Source: Rhizobium sp. CSW-27 (GTDB taxonomy: Bacteria > Pseudomonadota > Alphaproteobacteria > Rhizobiales > Rhizobiaceae). Taken from it: a DNA stretch of 64,000 nt. A program made the position numbers and the translations under genes. Numbering within the stretch: position 1 is the first letter of the stretch; each line of letters starts with the position of its first letter. This document shows positions 8,064 through 16,891 of the stretch, piece after piece. Below the pieces are notes generated by a model that was not told the DNA's origin, searched no databases, and saw only the letters and a program-made list of their open reading frames with translations. Where the stretch lies: NCBI RefSeq assembly GCF_018760785.1, contig NZ_JAHHZO010000015.1:49134-113133 (forward strand), written 5' to 3'.

Positions 8064-9443
8064 ATGGGGGCTTGCTTGAGCCGTCTTCTTGAATTTCCAC
8101 CGGACATGTATGAGCTCCACGAGGACGAGCCGCGCCTCTTCGGTCACAACGAGGACTTAAAGCGCTATGTCGAGCACCTAAAATCAGCCATGGGTCAAGT
8201 GGAATGGCGTGTTCGGAGAGACGCCACTGCAAAGCGGTTTTACCAATCGCTTGTCGGCGAGAACCCAGAGCCTGCAGGAATGGGGAGATATTTTGACAAT
8301 AGGGATTTGTTCGCCTGGTATCTTTTTCTTGGTGAAGCGTTCAACGATCATCCTCAAAACTACGAAGTCGTTTACGGATGCAGAGTAATTCCGGTACTGT
8401 CAGCATTAGGGCGAAATCTGGACAACTTGGAGCGCGTGACTGGATACAGCGATCGGCTCAATCGATTAATATTCAAAGAACGATCTCAGCCCAACGGGGG
8501 CCTGTTCGAGTTCTTGGTGGCGGCAAAATATGTCAGCGAAGGATACGAGGTTGCTTTTCACCCCGAAAAGCCAGGACGCCGGCGCACGCACGATCTCGAC
8601 GTTAAGCGCGGCGGGGATTGTTTTGCCATCGAATGCAAGCGAATGGAGGCAGGTCAGTACCATGAGAAAGAACGAGCTGCGATGCGGGGCCTTTGGAAGC
8701 CAGCGTCTCAAGCTCTTGTTCGTACGGGTGACTCCTATTGCTTTGACCTGACATTCAAAACAGAGGTTGAAACTATTCCCGTCGACTACCTGCGGAGGGT
8801 TGCGCTTAGGTTCATCGAACGTGATGCCGACAATGAGATAATTTACGACGATGTCTCTTACGGAACCTTGAGAAAACTGGACCTTGGTCCCTTACAGTCG
8901 GCGCTCGCGGACTCTTCGTGGATGCACCCTGGGCCGAAATACAACAATCTTCTTCTCGGCTCCTACCGCCGATATGAAAGCCTCCTTCTAGCCCACAAAG
9001 TGAGATTTAGCCCGAACCCCCATTTTATCGATGCGATTGATCAGGCGGTCGCGCTGAGGTGGGCCTGCGCTTCGGAAGCGGCAATCGATAAAAGGGCGCG
9101 TGACGTCATTGGCAAACTAGTTGAAGCGAATGATCAGCTTCCTGAAGGTGTCTCCGGTATCGTTCATATCGGGTTCGAAGCTCTCGGCGGTGATGCTGTT
9201 GAGCAGCGTCGCTTCGAGATAATTAAGGCGAGTGTGTCGGCCTTCGATACCCGAGGAAAGCCACTAGACTACGTGTTCTGCCACTACTTTTCTCCCGAAG
9301 CGTCTATTGATGAAGCATGGGCAATTGACGAGACCACCCATTATCATAAGAAGCGGCCGGGGCCCTTGCCACTTACGCACCTTTCATTGGTAACGCCGCA
9401 AGATGTGCCTTTCGATGCTGGCGTTCACTGGCGCCGTTCTTGA
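8064..9443 (+). CDS. Putative PD-(D/E)XK nuclease-like protein
   Basis: 459 residues, family not recognised. Residues E149, D179, E190 and K192 (GGLFEFLVAAKY, then THDLDV, then FAIECKR) form the spacing of a PD-(D/E)XK nuclease core. About 140 residues precede this core and 260 follow it without a motif I can name. ATG 8064 is chosen; TTG 8028 upstream and ATG 8106 downstream are in the same frame and none has a strong ribosome site. The gene follows the PF05908 gene in the same direction. Its GC is slightly lower than the denitrification genes, consistent with a defence-island origin. A DNA-cleaving role is inference from the motif. Confidence 0.65.
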   Translation: MGACLSRLLEFPPDMYELHEDEPRLFGHNEDLKRYVEHLKSAMGQVEWRVRRDATAKRFYQSLVGENPEPAGMGRYFDNRDLFAWYLFLGEAFNDHPQNYEVVYGCRVIPVLSALGRNLDNLERVTGYSDRLNRLIFKERSQPNGGLFEFLVAAKYVSEGYEVAFHPEKPGRRRTHDLDVKRGGDCFAIECKRMEAGQYHEKERAAMRGLWKPASQALVRTGDSYCFDLTFKTEVETIPVDYLRRVALRFIERDADNEIIYDDVSYGTLRKLDLGPLQSALADSSWMHPGPKYNNLLLGSYRRYESLLLAHKVRFSPNPHFIDAIDQAVALRWACASEAAIDKRARDVIGKLVEANDQLPEGVSGIVHIGFEALGGDAVEQRRFEIIKASVSAFDTRGKPLDYVFCHYFSPEASIDEAWAIDETTHYHKKRPGPLPLTHLSLVTPQDVPFDAGVHWRRS

Positions 9444-9857
9444 GGTTTTGGCTAAGGTCCACCTTGTGACGATCGAACGTCCACCCTGTGGAATGATGGA
9501 CAGGTCATCAGTCGCATCCGGTTGCGGTCCCCGCACTTCTTGAAGCGCGGATTACCAAATCAACGCACGATGACTAACCCTCTGAAAAAAATCATTTCTC
9601 TGAAAGAACTAACGAGGCGCCGGTTCGAGTCCTTTCAAGGCGAAGACGCCCGAATGGTATTTTCTCGAGCCATATGCGGCTCGTGCGTCACGACCGCTTC
9701 GCGCCTCCATATCGGTCGTTCCCGTCGTCGTTTGTCGTTCCTGAAAGCGGCCATAGTCCGCAGCGACAACTCGTCGCCTTCGCGCCAACACCGGTCATTG
9801 CGTCGGCTCAGAAAGTCTCTAGTGTTTGAAAACACCCCCGACTAAGGAACGTCTCGG
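9444..9857. other. Non-coding gap of 414 bases
   Basis: No convincing gene. A 107-codon frame at 9522-9845 has skewed, arginine- and serine-rich composition and no ribosome site. The stretch near 9680-9775 resembles degenerate rhizobial intergenic repeat sequence (a GACCGCTTC half and a GAAAGCGG half in opposite orientation), related in style to the inverted repeat at 15146-15196. Confidence 0.4.
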
Positions 9858-10487
9858 ATGCCGTCGCTTGAAGTCTTGCTCGCATTTGCCGCCACTACGG
9901 CCGTATTCGCATTCATTCCGGGACCGGCGATGCTCTATGCCGCAGCACGTACCATGGCAGGCGGCCGACGCGCGGGGTTGTGGGCAGTGCTAGGCATTCA
10001 CCTGGGCGCTTATGTACACGTCGTCGCTGCGGCAGCAGGGTTATCCGCGCTTTTCCATGCGGTCCCTGTGGCTTACACGACCGTCAAACTGGCGGGCGCT
10101 CTCTATCTGATCTGGCTTGGCATCTCGATGTTCCGAGCACCACCGCCATCTGATGGCGTGCCAGATGTGCCACCCACGTCCGCAAAGAAAGCATTCCTCC
10201 AAAGCATCGCCGTTGAAGTGCTGAACCCAAAGACGGCGATCTTCTTCATGGCGTTTCTCCCTCAATTTGTGGATGGCGATGGAGGCCTGCCACTTTGGGC
10301 GCAGCTCGCCATACTTGGAGCCACAGTCAACGCCACCTTCACCTTCGCAGATGTCGTTTGCGTCTTTCTCGCTGGGCTCATCATGACGAGGCTGAAGGGC
10401 TCCGGTGCGGTGCAGAAGCTGCTTCAACGCGCTGGTGGAACTGTGCTGGTAGGGCTGGGTTTGCAGGTCGCGATGCAGCGCACGTAA
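9858..10487 (+). CDS. LysE/RhtB-family amino-acid exporter
   Basis: 209 residues with about six hydrophobic segments. The N-terminal FIPGPAMLYAAARTMAGGRR matches the LysE signature (Pro-Gly-Pro then a basic Gly-Gly-Arg loop), and VLNPKTAIFFMAFLPQF near residue 115 is the second conserved stretch of the family. Such proteins export amino acids, homoserine lactones or similar solutes across the inner membrane. AAGGA lies about nine bases before the ATG. No neighbour indicates the substrate. Confidence 0.85.
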   Translation: MPSLEVLLAFAATTAVFAFIPGPAMLYAAARTMAGGRRAGLWAVLGIHLGAYVHVVAAAAGLSALFHAVPVAYTTVKLAGALYLIWLGISMFRAPPPSDGVPDVPPTSAKKAFLQSIAVEVLNPKTAIFFMAFLPQFVDGDGGLPLWAQLAILGATVNATFTFADVVCVFLAGLIMTRLKGSGAVQKLLQRAGGTVLVGLGLQVAMQRT

Positions 10488-10597
10488 TGACATGAAGTCT
10501 AGTGGGCCGGTCACGGCCTTGTATACCTCCCGCAGCGAGGCACGACAGTTTCATCCTGACTTGGTCCCGTTAACTCCAAGGCGGCTGAGCGTGCAGA

Positions 10598-11773
10598 TCA
10601 GCGTTCTGGCCACGCCCAGGCTGGAGGTTCGACGTTCGCAACAACTGTTTCGCCGTTGTCCTTCTCCAGTGCCAGCATCTGAGCGCCATGCTTGGAAAGA
10701 GCTTCGACGAGTGTTTGAGCGTGGCTGACTACGATGACCTGACTACGCTCGCTGGCCGCTGCGATCATGCGTGCGAGTGGCTCAAGCAAACTGGGATGGA
10801 GGCTGCCTTCTGGCTCATTAAGCACCATCAGTTCGGGCGGGCGCGGTGTGTGAAGTGCGGTGGCGAGCGCAATGTATCGCAACGTCCCGTCCGAAAGTTC
10901 GGATGCCCCAAGAGGTCGGTGAAGCCCGTTTTGTCGCATCGACAAACGAAACAATCCGTCTGCTGCATCGATCTCGATCGATGAATCAGGGAAGGCATCC
11001 TCAATCGCTCTGTCGAAAGCGGGCCCGTTACCGATTTCCCGCACTGTCTGAACAGCGGGGGCCAAATCTGAACCGTCGGAAGCAAGGGCGACTGTACGCG
11101 TACCAATTCGGGGAATACGTGCTGGAGCGTCGCGATCGATCCGGAAGTGATCGTAAAAGCGCCATGCTCGCATACGTTCACGAAGAAGAAGCAGTTCGAC
11201 CGCGTTCGTCGGGTCGGCCGCCCGCATCATCATAGTCTCGAAAGGGGCGAGGTCGGTCACGACGGGCCGCAGGCGACCGCTTGCATCCTGCACGAGCACC
11301 GATGCGTTACCCCGTCGAGCGATGGCATTGTGGCGCGATAGTCTCTCTCCGGCCCAGACGGCTTCCGCCTTCACGACCGGATCATCCCCGAATAGAGAAG
11401 CTTCCTCCCGGCTTGCGCCGGGGCCTGGAATGGGCAGCCCAAGATCGATGGCATAGCCGTAATCTTCGGATGCAAAGCCAAGGCGAAGCGAGACAGGACC
11501 GCGCCCAATGTTTCCCTGGATCGGCGATCGTCCCGAGCGCATGGCGGTTGAATAGCCTGAGCCACCCGCCCACATCGTCGACCGCAAGCCACCCTCCGCA
11601 GCAAGCGAACCAATCGCTTGCCCCTGAGCGACATCAGCCAAGAGGCGCAAAGAGCGGTAAAGGCTCGATTTTCCGCTGCCATTCGCACCCGTAACAACAT
11701 TCAACCGTTCAAGCGGAAGAACGAGACTGCGAAGAGAACGGTATCCGGAAACAGCAAGGGTAATGAGTGCCAT
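10598..11773 (-). CDS. AAA-family (AAA_21-type) ATPase, SMC-like single protein
   Basis: 391 residues. Walker A GANGSGKSS lies near residues 30-38, the ABC-like signature LSDGTLRYIAL near 300, Walker B LMVLNEPEGSLHP near 325 and the H-loop VSHAQTL near 355. The Asn-Glu-Pro-Glu form of Walker B is usual in this family. ATG 11773 begins with MALITLAVSGYRSLRSL, the standard N-terminus of these proteins; the frame continues upstream to 12010 but that part overlaps the divergent recombinase and looks non-coding. Function is unknown; similar ATPases act alone or in toxin and defence pairs, yet no partner gene is adjacent. Confidence 0.8.
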   Translation of the reverse strand: MALITLAVSGYRSLRSLVLPLERLNVVTGANGSGKSSLYRSLRLLADVAQGQAIGSLAAEGGLRSTMWAGGSGYSTAMRSGRSPIQGNIGRGPVSLRLGFASEDYGYAIDLGLPIPGPGASREEASLFGDDPVVKAEAVWAGERLSRHNAIARRGNASVLVQDASGRLRPVVTDLAPFETMMMRAADPTNAVELLLLRERMRAWRFYDHFRIDRDAPARIPRIGTRTVALASDGSDLAPAVQTVREIGNGPAFDRAIEDAFPDSSIEIDAADGLFRLSMRQNGLHRPLGASELSDGTLRYIALATALHTPRPPELMVLNEPEGSLHPSLLEPLARMIAAASERSQVIVVSHAQTLVEALSKHGAQMLALEKDNGETVVANVEPPAWAWPER

Positions 11774-11931
11774 AAACAGGATGTAGCACGTGGAAGGTTC
11801 AGGTGCACGGGAGACCGCGGGCGTTCCCTTGGTCATGCAAATGGCCGCTCGGGCCTCGTGATGACGAAACGTGCTATAACTTGGCTGCCTGACGGAGGCG
11901 ACGCGGTGGGAGGTGTGGCGGAGGCTTTGGC

Positions 11932-12552
11932 ATGGACACCGCCGTACTGCGTAATCGATATCCATGGAACAAAGGTATTCTGGTAGGGCAGAAGCGCCCA
12001 CTTCAGCCAAAGAATGTGTGGTCGATCCGCGTTCGACTGGAGATGAGCGGCGCGGTCCGGGAACTGGCGCTCTTCAACCTCGCCATCGACAGCAAGCTGC
12101 GTGCTTGCGACCTCGTCAAGCTGAAGGTTGAGGATTTATGGTCCGGTAGTTCGATCCGCGATCGGGCCACCATCATCCAGAAGAAGACGAAGCGACCCGT
12201 ACAATTCGAGGTCACCGAACAGACCAAGATGGCGCTCGCCGCGTGGCTCCCGTTTGTTCGAAGGAATGGCAGCAATTATCTGTTTCCAAGCAGCCGTAAG
12301 GGCTCGCAGCATTTGTCGACACGGCAATATGCTCGGATCGTTCACCGATGGGTGGCGTCCATCGGGCTCGACGCCAGCGCATATGGCACCCATTCCATGA
12401 GGAGAACAAAGGCTGCTCAGATTTATAAAAAGACAGGCAATCTTCGGGCGGTCCAAATTCTGCTCGGTCACACGAAACTCGAAAGCACCGTCCGATACCT
12501 GGGCGTCGAGATCGACGATGCGCTGAGAATCGCGGAGCAAATTGAGCTTTAG
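11932..12552 (+). CDS. Short tyrosine recombinase / phage-type integrase
   Basis: 206 residues, the length of the compact single-domain integrases common in rhizobial accessory regions. Catalytic elements are the first Arg in LRACDLVKL (about residue 57), HSMRR (H-x-x-R, about 155-159), the LLGHTKL histidine and the tyrosine in TVRYLG near residue 190. The N-terminal NRYPWNKGILVGQKRPL is typical of the group, supporting ATG 11932. It lacks the usual long core-binding domain. No attachment-site repeat or tRNA target was found nearby. Confidence 0.85.
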   Translation: MDTAVLRNRYPWNKGILVGQKRPLQPKNVWSIRVRLEMSGAVRELALFNLAIDSKLRACDLVKLKVEDLWSGSSIRDRATIIQKKTKRPVQFEVTEQTKMALAAWLPFVRRNGSNYLFPSSRKGSQHLSTRQYARIVHRWVASIGLDASAYGTHSMRRTKAAQIYKKTGNLRAVQILLGHTKLESTVRYLGVEIDDALRIAEQIEL

Positions 12553-12682
12553 GGTCTTGACCATCGGCGACAGCCGGTGGTCTCTCTCGCGCAAATAGGA
12601 GACATTGAGAAGGTCAAATGTCTGGGAGGCCGTTAGATTCAGCCTTGCGGTCGAGAATACCTGCTATGGCTGACGAAGCCCC

Positions 12683-14347
12683 TTATGGTTTCGGGCTCAA
12701 ACGTACGACTTGATCGCCTGATTGGATAGAGGACATCCGGTGGGTCACCGCAATGATTGTCAGGTCCTGCGTCAAATCTCGCAACCCATCCATGATCTGC
12801 CGTTCAGTATCATCGTCGAGTGCCGAACTTGCTTCATCCAGAACGAGGATGTCGGGCTTTCCATAGAGAGCCCTGGCGATAGCGATGCGCTGCCGTTCCC
12901 CGCCGGAGAGTTTCAAGCCTCGCTCGCCGACTACCGTATCAAAACCGTCCGGCATGACTTCGATGCGGGCCAAAATGGAAGCCTGGGCGGCGACCTTGCG
13001 CAGCCGGTCTAAATTGAACGGTCGACCGAGCACAATATTCGCCGACAATGTATCATTTAGCAGAGCCACATCCTGGGGGACGACCCCAACATGAGCGAAC
13101 CAGTCTCCGCTCGTAATTCGTGCGAGTTCAATGTTGTCGGCGAGGATGCGACCACTCGTTGGCTCCAGACCTTTCAGCAACAGACGCAGGACCGTCGATT
13201 TGCCAGAGCCGGTCTCCCCGACCAGGAAAGTTGGCGTCCCGCGATGGACGGCAAACGAGAGATCCGAAATGCCGCGCCCGTTCGGATACCGGAATGTCAC
13301 ATTCTGGAAGGAAATTGAACCTTGGGTGGGTCGATAGGGGAGAGGGTCAGAGGGCTCCACAGTTTCTGGCGCTGACCACATCACGGCAAGTGGACGGAAA
13401 CGAGCAACTGCCTCAACGGTTTCTTTGATCGCCATGCCGACAAGATGAAAAGGTTCATTAAGCTGAATCAGAAGGGTGTTGAAAAGCACGATATCGCCGA
13501 TCGACAGGAGCCCAGCCTGATATCGTGGCACCAAGATCAGGAAAGTTACGGCGAGCTGTATGGCAGCCACGACGCCTAGGATGCCGGAAAACGTGCTGCT
13601 TGCCAGTGCGTAGCGCCGCCAGTTGTTGAAGGCATCGCCAGCACCTGCTGCAAACCGCTTCGCCATCCAGGTTTCACCGCGCGTCTGACGAATTGTGTCG
13701 ATAATCGCCACGGCGTTGCCAACCAGGCTGGCATTCTCCTGGCTGCGTTCCATCGCGGTATCGAGAAAGGGCTTCACCCGACCAACCCTGATATAGTCGA
13801 GACCGATCACAACAGATCCGTACACCAAAACGATCGCCGCAATTTCCCAACTCACCAGATTCCAGAGAAGGACAGCACTCAAAAGGATTTGGATAAGACC
13901 CGGCAATAGGCCGCCGATGGTCAGTTGGGTGATGATATTGAGTGTCTGTTCGCCCTCTTGACGCGCCGTACCGATCTCTGCGGGATTGTGATCAAGGAAG
14001 AAGGCCTGCGTCTTGCGCAGAAGCCGTGCAACAAAGGCCAGATTGGCGATGAAGCACAGTCGTTCAGCGCATAAGAAGATGAGAAAGCGGGAGGCTTGAC
14101 TGAACGCCGTCGCCAATCCGAACAGGAGCGCGTAGTACATCAAGGTACGCACCGCACCACCGTCGGCTTGTCCTACGTTCGCAAGATCGTCTATGGCTCG
14201 CGAGAAAAGATAGGGCGCAGAGATAGAGGCCATCGATCCAACCAGTGTCGCAGCCATGACGAGGAGAGTGGTCCCCCGAGCGTCCCGCCAGTAATCGATC
14301 AGCAGTGAGCGTATAATCGTAAGAACTGCAGGCCGTGTTTCACTCAT
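12683..14347 (-). CDS. ABC exporter, fused permease and ATPase (ATM1/HMT-like)
   Basis: 554 residues. About six hydrophobic segments fill residues 20-290, followed by a nucleotide-binding domain with Walker A VGETGSGKST, signature LSGGERQRIAIARAL, Walker B ILVLDEASSALDD and H-loop VTHR. The permease resembles ATM1/heavy-metal-tolerance type half-transporters; the substrate is unknown. ATG 14347 has GGAG six bases upstream, whereas the frame extends to 14410 without such a site. It stands alone on this strand. Confidence 0.85.
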   Translation of the reverse strand: MSETRPAVLTIIRSLLIDYWRDARGTTLLVMAATLVGSMASISAPYLFSRAIDDLANVGQADGGAVRTLMYYALLFGLATAFSQASRFLIFLCAERLCFIANLAFVARLLRKTQAFFLDHNPAEIGTARQEGEQTLNIITQLTIGGLLPGLIQILLSAVLLWNLVSWEIAAIVLVYGSVVIGLDYIRVGRVKPFLDTAMERSQENASLVGNAVAIIDTIRQTRGETWMAKRFAAGAGDAFNNWRRYALASSTFSGILGVVAAIQLAVTFLILVPRYQAGLLSIGDIVLFNTLLIQLNEPFHLVGMAIKETVEAVARFRPLAVMWSAPETVEPSDPLPYRPTQGSISFQNVTFRYPNGRGISDLSFAVHRGTPTFLVGETGSGKSTVLRLLLKGLEPTSGRILADNIELARITSGDWFAHVGVVPQDVALLNDTLSANIVLGRPFNLDRLRKVAAQASILARIEVMPDGFDTVVGERGLKLSGGERQRIAIARALYGKPDILVLDEASSALDDDTERQIMDGLRDLTQDLTIIAVTHRMSSIQSGDQVVRLSPKP

Positions 14348-14600
14348 AGATGCTCCGGAAAGTCGATTTGGTGAATCGCTGCCACTTCGATAGACGAATG
14401 ACAGGGTCAATTTTTGGCCAGTGCAGTTTTTTAGGATCGCACAATCAATTCTTTGGCGGCAGGTTGCCGCCTAGGGCAGCGAGGCTGCAGCAGCTTCGCG
14501 CCAGAAGCTGACATTGTGCCTGCCGGAAAACTCCCTATTCTGCGACGTCGCCTAAGTCAGCAAAACAAGTTTCGCCTTAATTGGGATTTTTGCGAACCAG

Positions 14601-15044
14601 ATGCAGATTACTTTTCGGCCCCTTGCGAGCGACGATCTCCCCGAATTGCACACATGGTTTAAGGATGCGGAGTTATCGCGCCGGCTATCATTCCCAACCG
14701 ATGATTGGTTCGCCTATGTGACGGCTGGGGCGGATGCCCGTTGCTGGGTGGCGTCGGACGCCGGTGAACTCATAGCCATGATTCAGGTTGACCGCGAGGA
14801 TTCTGAACGAGGCTATCTGGACCTAGCCGTACGCCCCCAGCTCAGAGGCCAAGGGATCGGAACGGCGGTCCTAAAGGCGTTTCTGTCGGGGCCTGGAGGT
14901 ATCTATGGGATCTTGGAAGGACGAATCGAGCCGGATAATGCAGCAAGCCTCGCTTGCTGCCGACGATGCGGATTCGAGATTCTGCCGGAGCTTGATGCTG
15001 ATGGTTTGCAGCCAGCCATTTATCGTTTTTTGCGAAATTCCTAA
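14601..15044 (+). CDS. GNAT-family N-acetyltransferase
   Basis: 147 residues. The acetyl-CoA binding motif LAVRPQLRGQGIGTAVLKAFL lies near residues 75-95 (R/Q-x-x-G-x-G/A is visible as RGQGIG), followed by the EPDNAASLACCRRCGFE strand typical of the family. The substrate cannot be predicted. The 250 bases upstream, shared with the divergent ABC gene, contain a small GGCGGCA/TGCCGCC hairpin at 14455-14471. Confidence 0.8.
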   Translation: MQITFRPLASDDLPELHTWFKDAELSRRLSFPTDDWFAYVTAGADARCWVASDAGELIAMIQVDREDSERGYLDLAVRPQLRGQGIGTAVLKAFLSGPGGIYGILEGRIEPDNAASLACCRRCGFEILPELDADGLQPAIYRFLRNS

Positions 15045-15145
15045 CATTTGCGACGGATCGAGCGCATTTGGATCTCAGGGGAAGTCTCTGTCGCTTAACT
15101 CAGGTGAAGAAATAAGAGTTTCGCTACCTACTTATGCGACGGCCA

Positions 15146-15196
15146 ATGACCGCTTCGGCCGTCAGACGTCTTCCGCCTCGCGCCAGAAGCGGTCAT
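15146..15196. repeat. Inverted repeat in rhizobial-type intergenic element
   Basis: Perfect 11-base arms ATGACCGCTTC (15146-15156) and GAAGCGGTCAT (15186-15196) enclose a 29-base loop. The arrangement resembles short intergenic repeats scattered in rhizobial genomes. It may act as a 3' structure for the convergent genes on either side. Confidence 0.5.
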
Positions 15197-15213
15197 CCGG
15201 ATAGCGCGGCTTA

Positions 15214-15864
15214 TCAAGCCTCCGTTGTTGCCGGAACGACCGGAGTTGCGTAGCGCGCAAGAAAGGTTTTGACGGCTTCGTCGATTATCTCTTCGCGGGA
15301 AACATTGCCTGTCGTCGATCCGGTAGCCATAACAAATGGCCAGAAACTAATCTCCTGAACCATTCCGAAAAACTGATGCGCTGCTATCTCCGGCCGAGAG
15401 CAGCGGAGGATCCCGTTTTGTGTAAGACTTTCGAGTTCATGAGCCAGGGCAAGCAACAGCGGCTTTTTTCCGACCTCGTAGAATTCCTGGCCAATCCAGG
15501 GTGCGCGACGGGATTCTGCAATGATCAGCCTGGTGAACTCGACCTGATCAACCTCATCGACGAAGCGCAGCATCCGGATGGCGAAATCCCGCAGGAAACC
15601 TTCAGCGGTATAACCTTGTTCAGCTTTGCTGCCGCTGAACGGGGAGCAGCCTGATAAGCTCGCCCAATGATCGTTCAGGACTGCCTTGAAGATCGCCTCC
15701 TTGCTCGCAAAGTTGTTGTAGAGGGTCTGGCGAGCACGCCCTGCCTGTTTGGCGACGGCCTCAAGATTGACGCCGTCATACCCCCTTTCCAGAAACAGGG
15801 CACGGGCAGCCTTAGTAATCTCCTTGGCGGAGTCTTTTTGCATACTCGTCGCTTCCTTCAACAT
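15214..15864 (-). CDS. TetR-family transcriptional repressor
   Basis: 216 residues. The N-terminal helix-turn-helix reads ARALFLERGYDGVNLEAVAKQAG followed by RQTLYNNFASKEAIF, the canonical TetR DNA-binding domain; the C-terminal ligand domain is variable. ATG 15864 has GGGAG about seven bases upstream; ATG 15843 is an alternative with AAGGA at suitable spacing. It is divergent from the metallo-beta-lactamase gene, and a 16-base palindrome lies between them, so it probably represses both. Confidence 0.85.
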   Translation of the reverse strand: MLKEATSMQKDSAKEITKAARALFLERGYDGVNLEAVAKQAGRARQTLYNNFASKEAIFKAVLNDHWASLSGCSPFSGSKAEQGYTAEGFLRDFAIRMLRFVDEVDQVEFTRLIIAESRRAPWIGQEFYEVGKKPLLLALAHELESLTQNGILRCSRPEIAAHQFFGMVQEISFWPFVMATGSTTGNVSREEIIDEAVKTFLARYATPVVPATTEA

Positions 15865-15905
15865 CCGCAACTCCCGTCTGCAAACCGGTCTAACATTAAT
15901 TAGAC

Positions 15906-15921
15906 TGGACAGTACAGTCCA
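15906..15921. promoter_or_regulatory. Palindromic TetR operator candidate
   Basis: TGGACAGTACAGTCCA has perfect TGGAC/GTCCA arms around a near-symmetric centre. It is 42 bases from the TetR start and 65 from the metallo-beta-lactamase start, as expected for a shared operator. Confidence 0.6.
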
Positions 15922-15985
15922 ACTGCCGCATAAGGTTGTTTTTGATGGCGCCGTCATGAGGGCAGCAGACGGAGAAGGACTGCGC

Positions 15986-16891
15986 ATGCAGGAAAGAATT
16001 CGCTACCAGATGGGCAAGACGCTGATCAGCCGCATCGACGAGCTTCAACTGATGAGCTTTTCCCCGTCGAAGCTGTTCCCCGCACTGGCCGCAGAGGTAG
16101 AGGACGAGCGGATTTTTCCGCGCGACCTGCTGAGCGAGGACGGCAATATCATTTTGAGTTGCCATAGCTGGCTGTTGCAGGACGGGACGCGGACAATCCT
16201 CGTCGATACAGGTGCAGGCGCGGGCAAGTCACGGCCATTCGCCCCGTATTTCGAGAATCTTTCGCCACCATTTCTGGAAAACCTCGCCGACCATGGCGTA
16301 AAGCCCGAAGATGTCGATCTTGTTCTGCTCACTCATCTGCATGTCGATCACGTGGGCTGGAATACACGGCGCGACGGAGATGAATTCGTCCCGACATTTC
16401 CAAATGCGAAATACGTGTTCTGCGCCGATGAATATGCTTTCTTTTCCAATCCGGAAAACTTGATTGACAGACATCGAACCAGCTTCATGGCGCGTGAGGA
16501 TAGCGTCGACCCTGTCGTACGGTTCGGGCAGGCATTGATGATCGAAGCGAATGGCGCCGAAGTTCTGTCGGGTATCCGGTTCATCCCGACGCCGGGCCAC
16601 AGTCCCTTCCATACCTCGATTGCGCTTGCGACGGATGATGGTGAAGCACTCTTCGCCGGTGATACGCTGCATCATCAGAGCCAGGTAGTATACCCGGATG
16701 TCAATTCGGTGTTTGATGCCGACCCAGAGCGGGCGCGCGCGTCGCGAAAACTGGTACTGGAGCGTGCGGCCCGGCCGGGCACCATTATGTTTGGCGCTCA
16801 TCTGGCAGGCACTTCAGCGATCCAGGTTTCCAAAGGCGAGCTTGGCTATCGATGGCTCGCTGCCCCTAGACATGGCTCAACTGACCCTTGA
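15986..16891 (+). CDS. Metallo-beta-lactamase-fold hydrolase
   Basis: 301 residues. The zinc motif HLHVDHVGW (H-x-H-x-D-H) lies near residue 115, preceded by ILVDTGAG, with later ligands in TPGHSPFHTS and FAGDTLHH. The pattern fits the broad lactonase/quorum-quenching-like group, but the substrate is unknown. ATG 15986 is preferred because GGAGAAGG sits seven bases upstream; the frame is open further upstream through the operator. Regulation by the divergent TetR protein is likely. Confidence 0.85.
   Translation: MQERIRYQMGKTLISRIDELQLMSFSPSKLFPALAAEVEDERIFPRDLLSEDGNIILSCHSWLLQDGTRTILVDTGAGAGKSRPFAPYFENLSPPFLENLADHGVKPEDVDLVLLTHLHVDHVGWNTRRDGDEFVPTFPNAKYVFCADEYAFFSNPENLIDRHRTSFMAREDSVDPVVRFGQALMIEANGAEVLSGIRFIPTPGHSPFHTSIALATDDGEALFAGDTLHHQSQVVYPDVNSVFDADPERARASRKLVLERAARPGTIMFGAHLAGTSAIQVSKGELGYRWLAAPRHGSTDP

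Noticed and set aside
9618..9635. GGTTCGAGTCC, resembling a tRNA T-arm
   Set aside because: The flanking bases do not pair beyond two positions and no cloverleaf can be drawn.
9522..9845. 107-codon frame in the gap before lysE
   Set aside because: Arg/Ser-rich, no ribosome site, overlaps repeat-like DNA.
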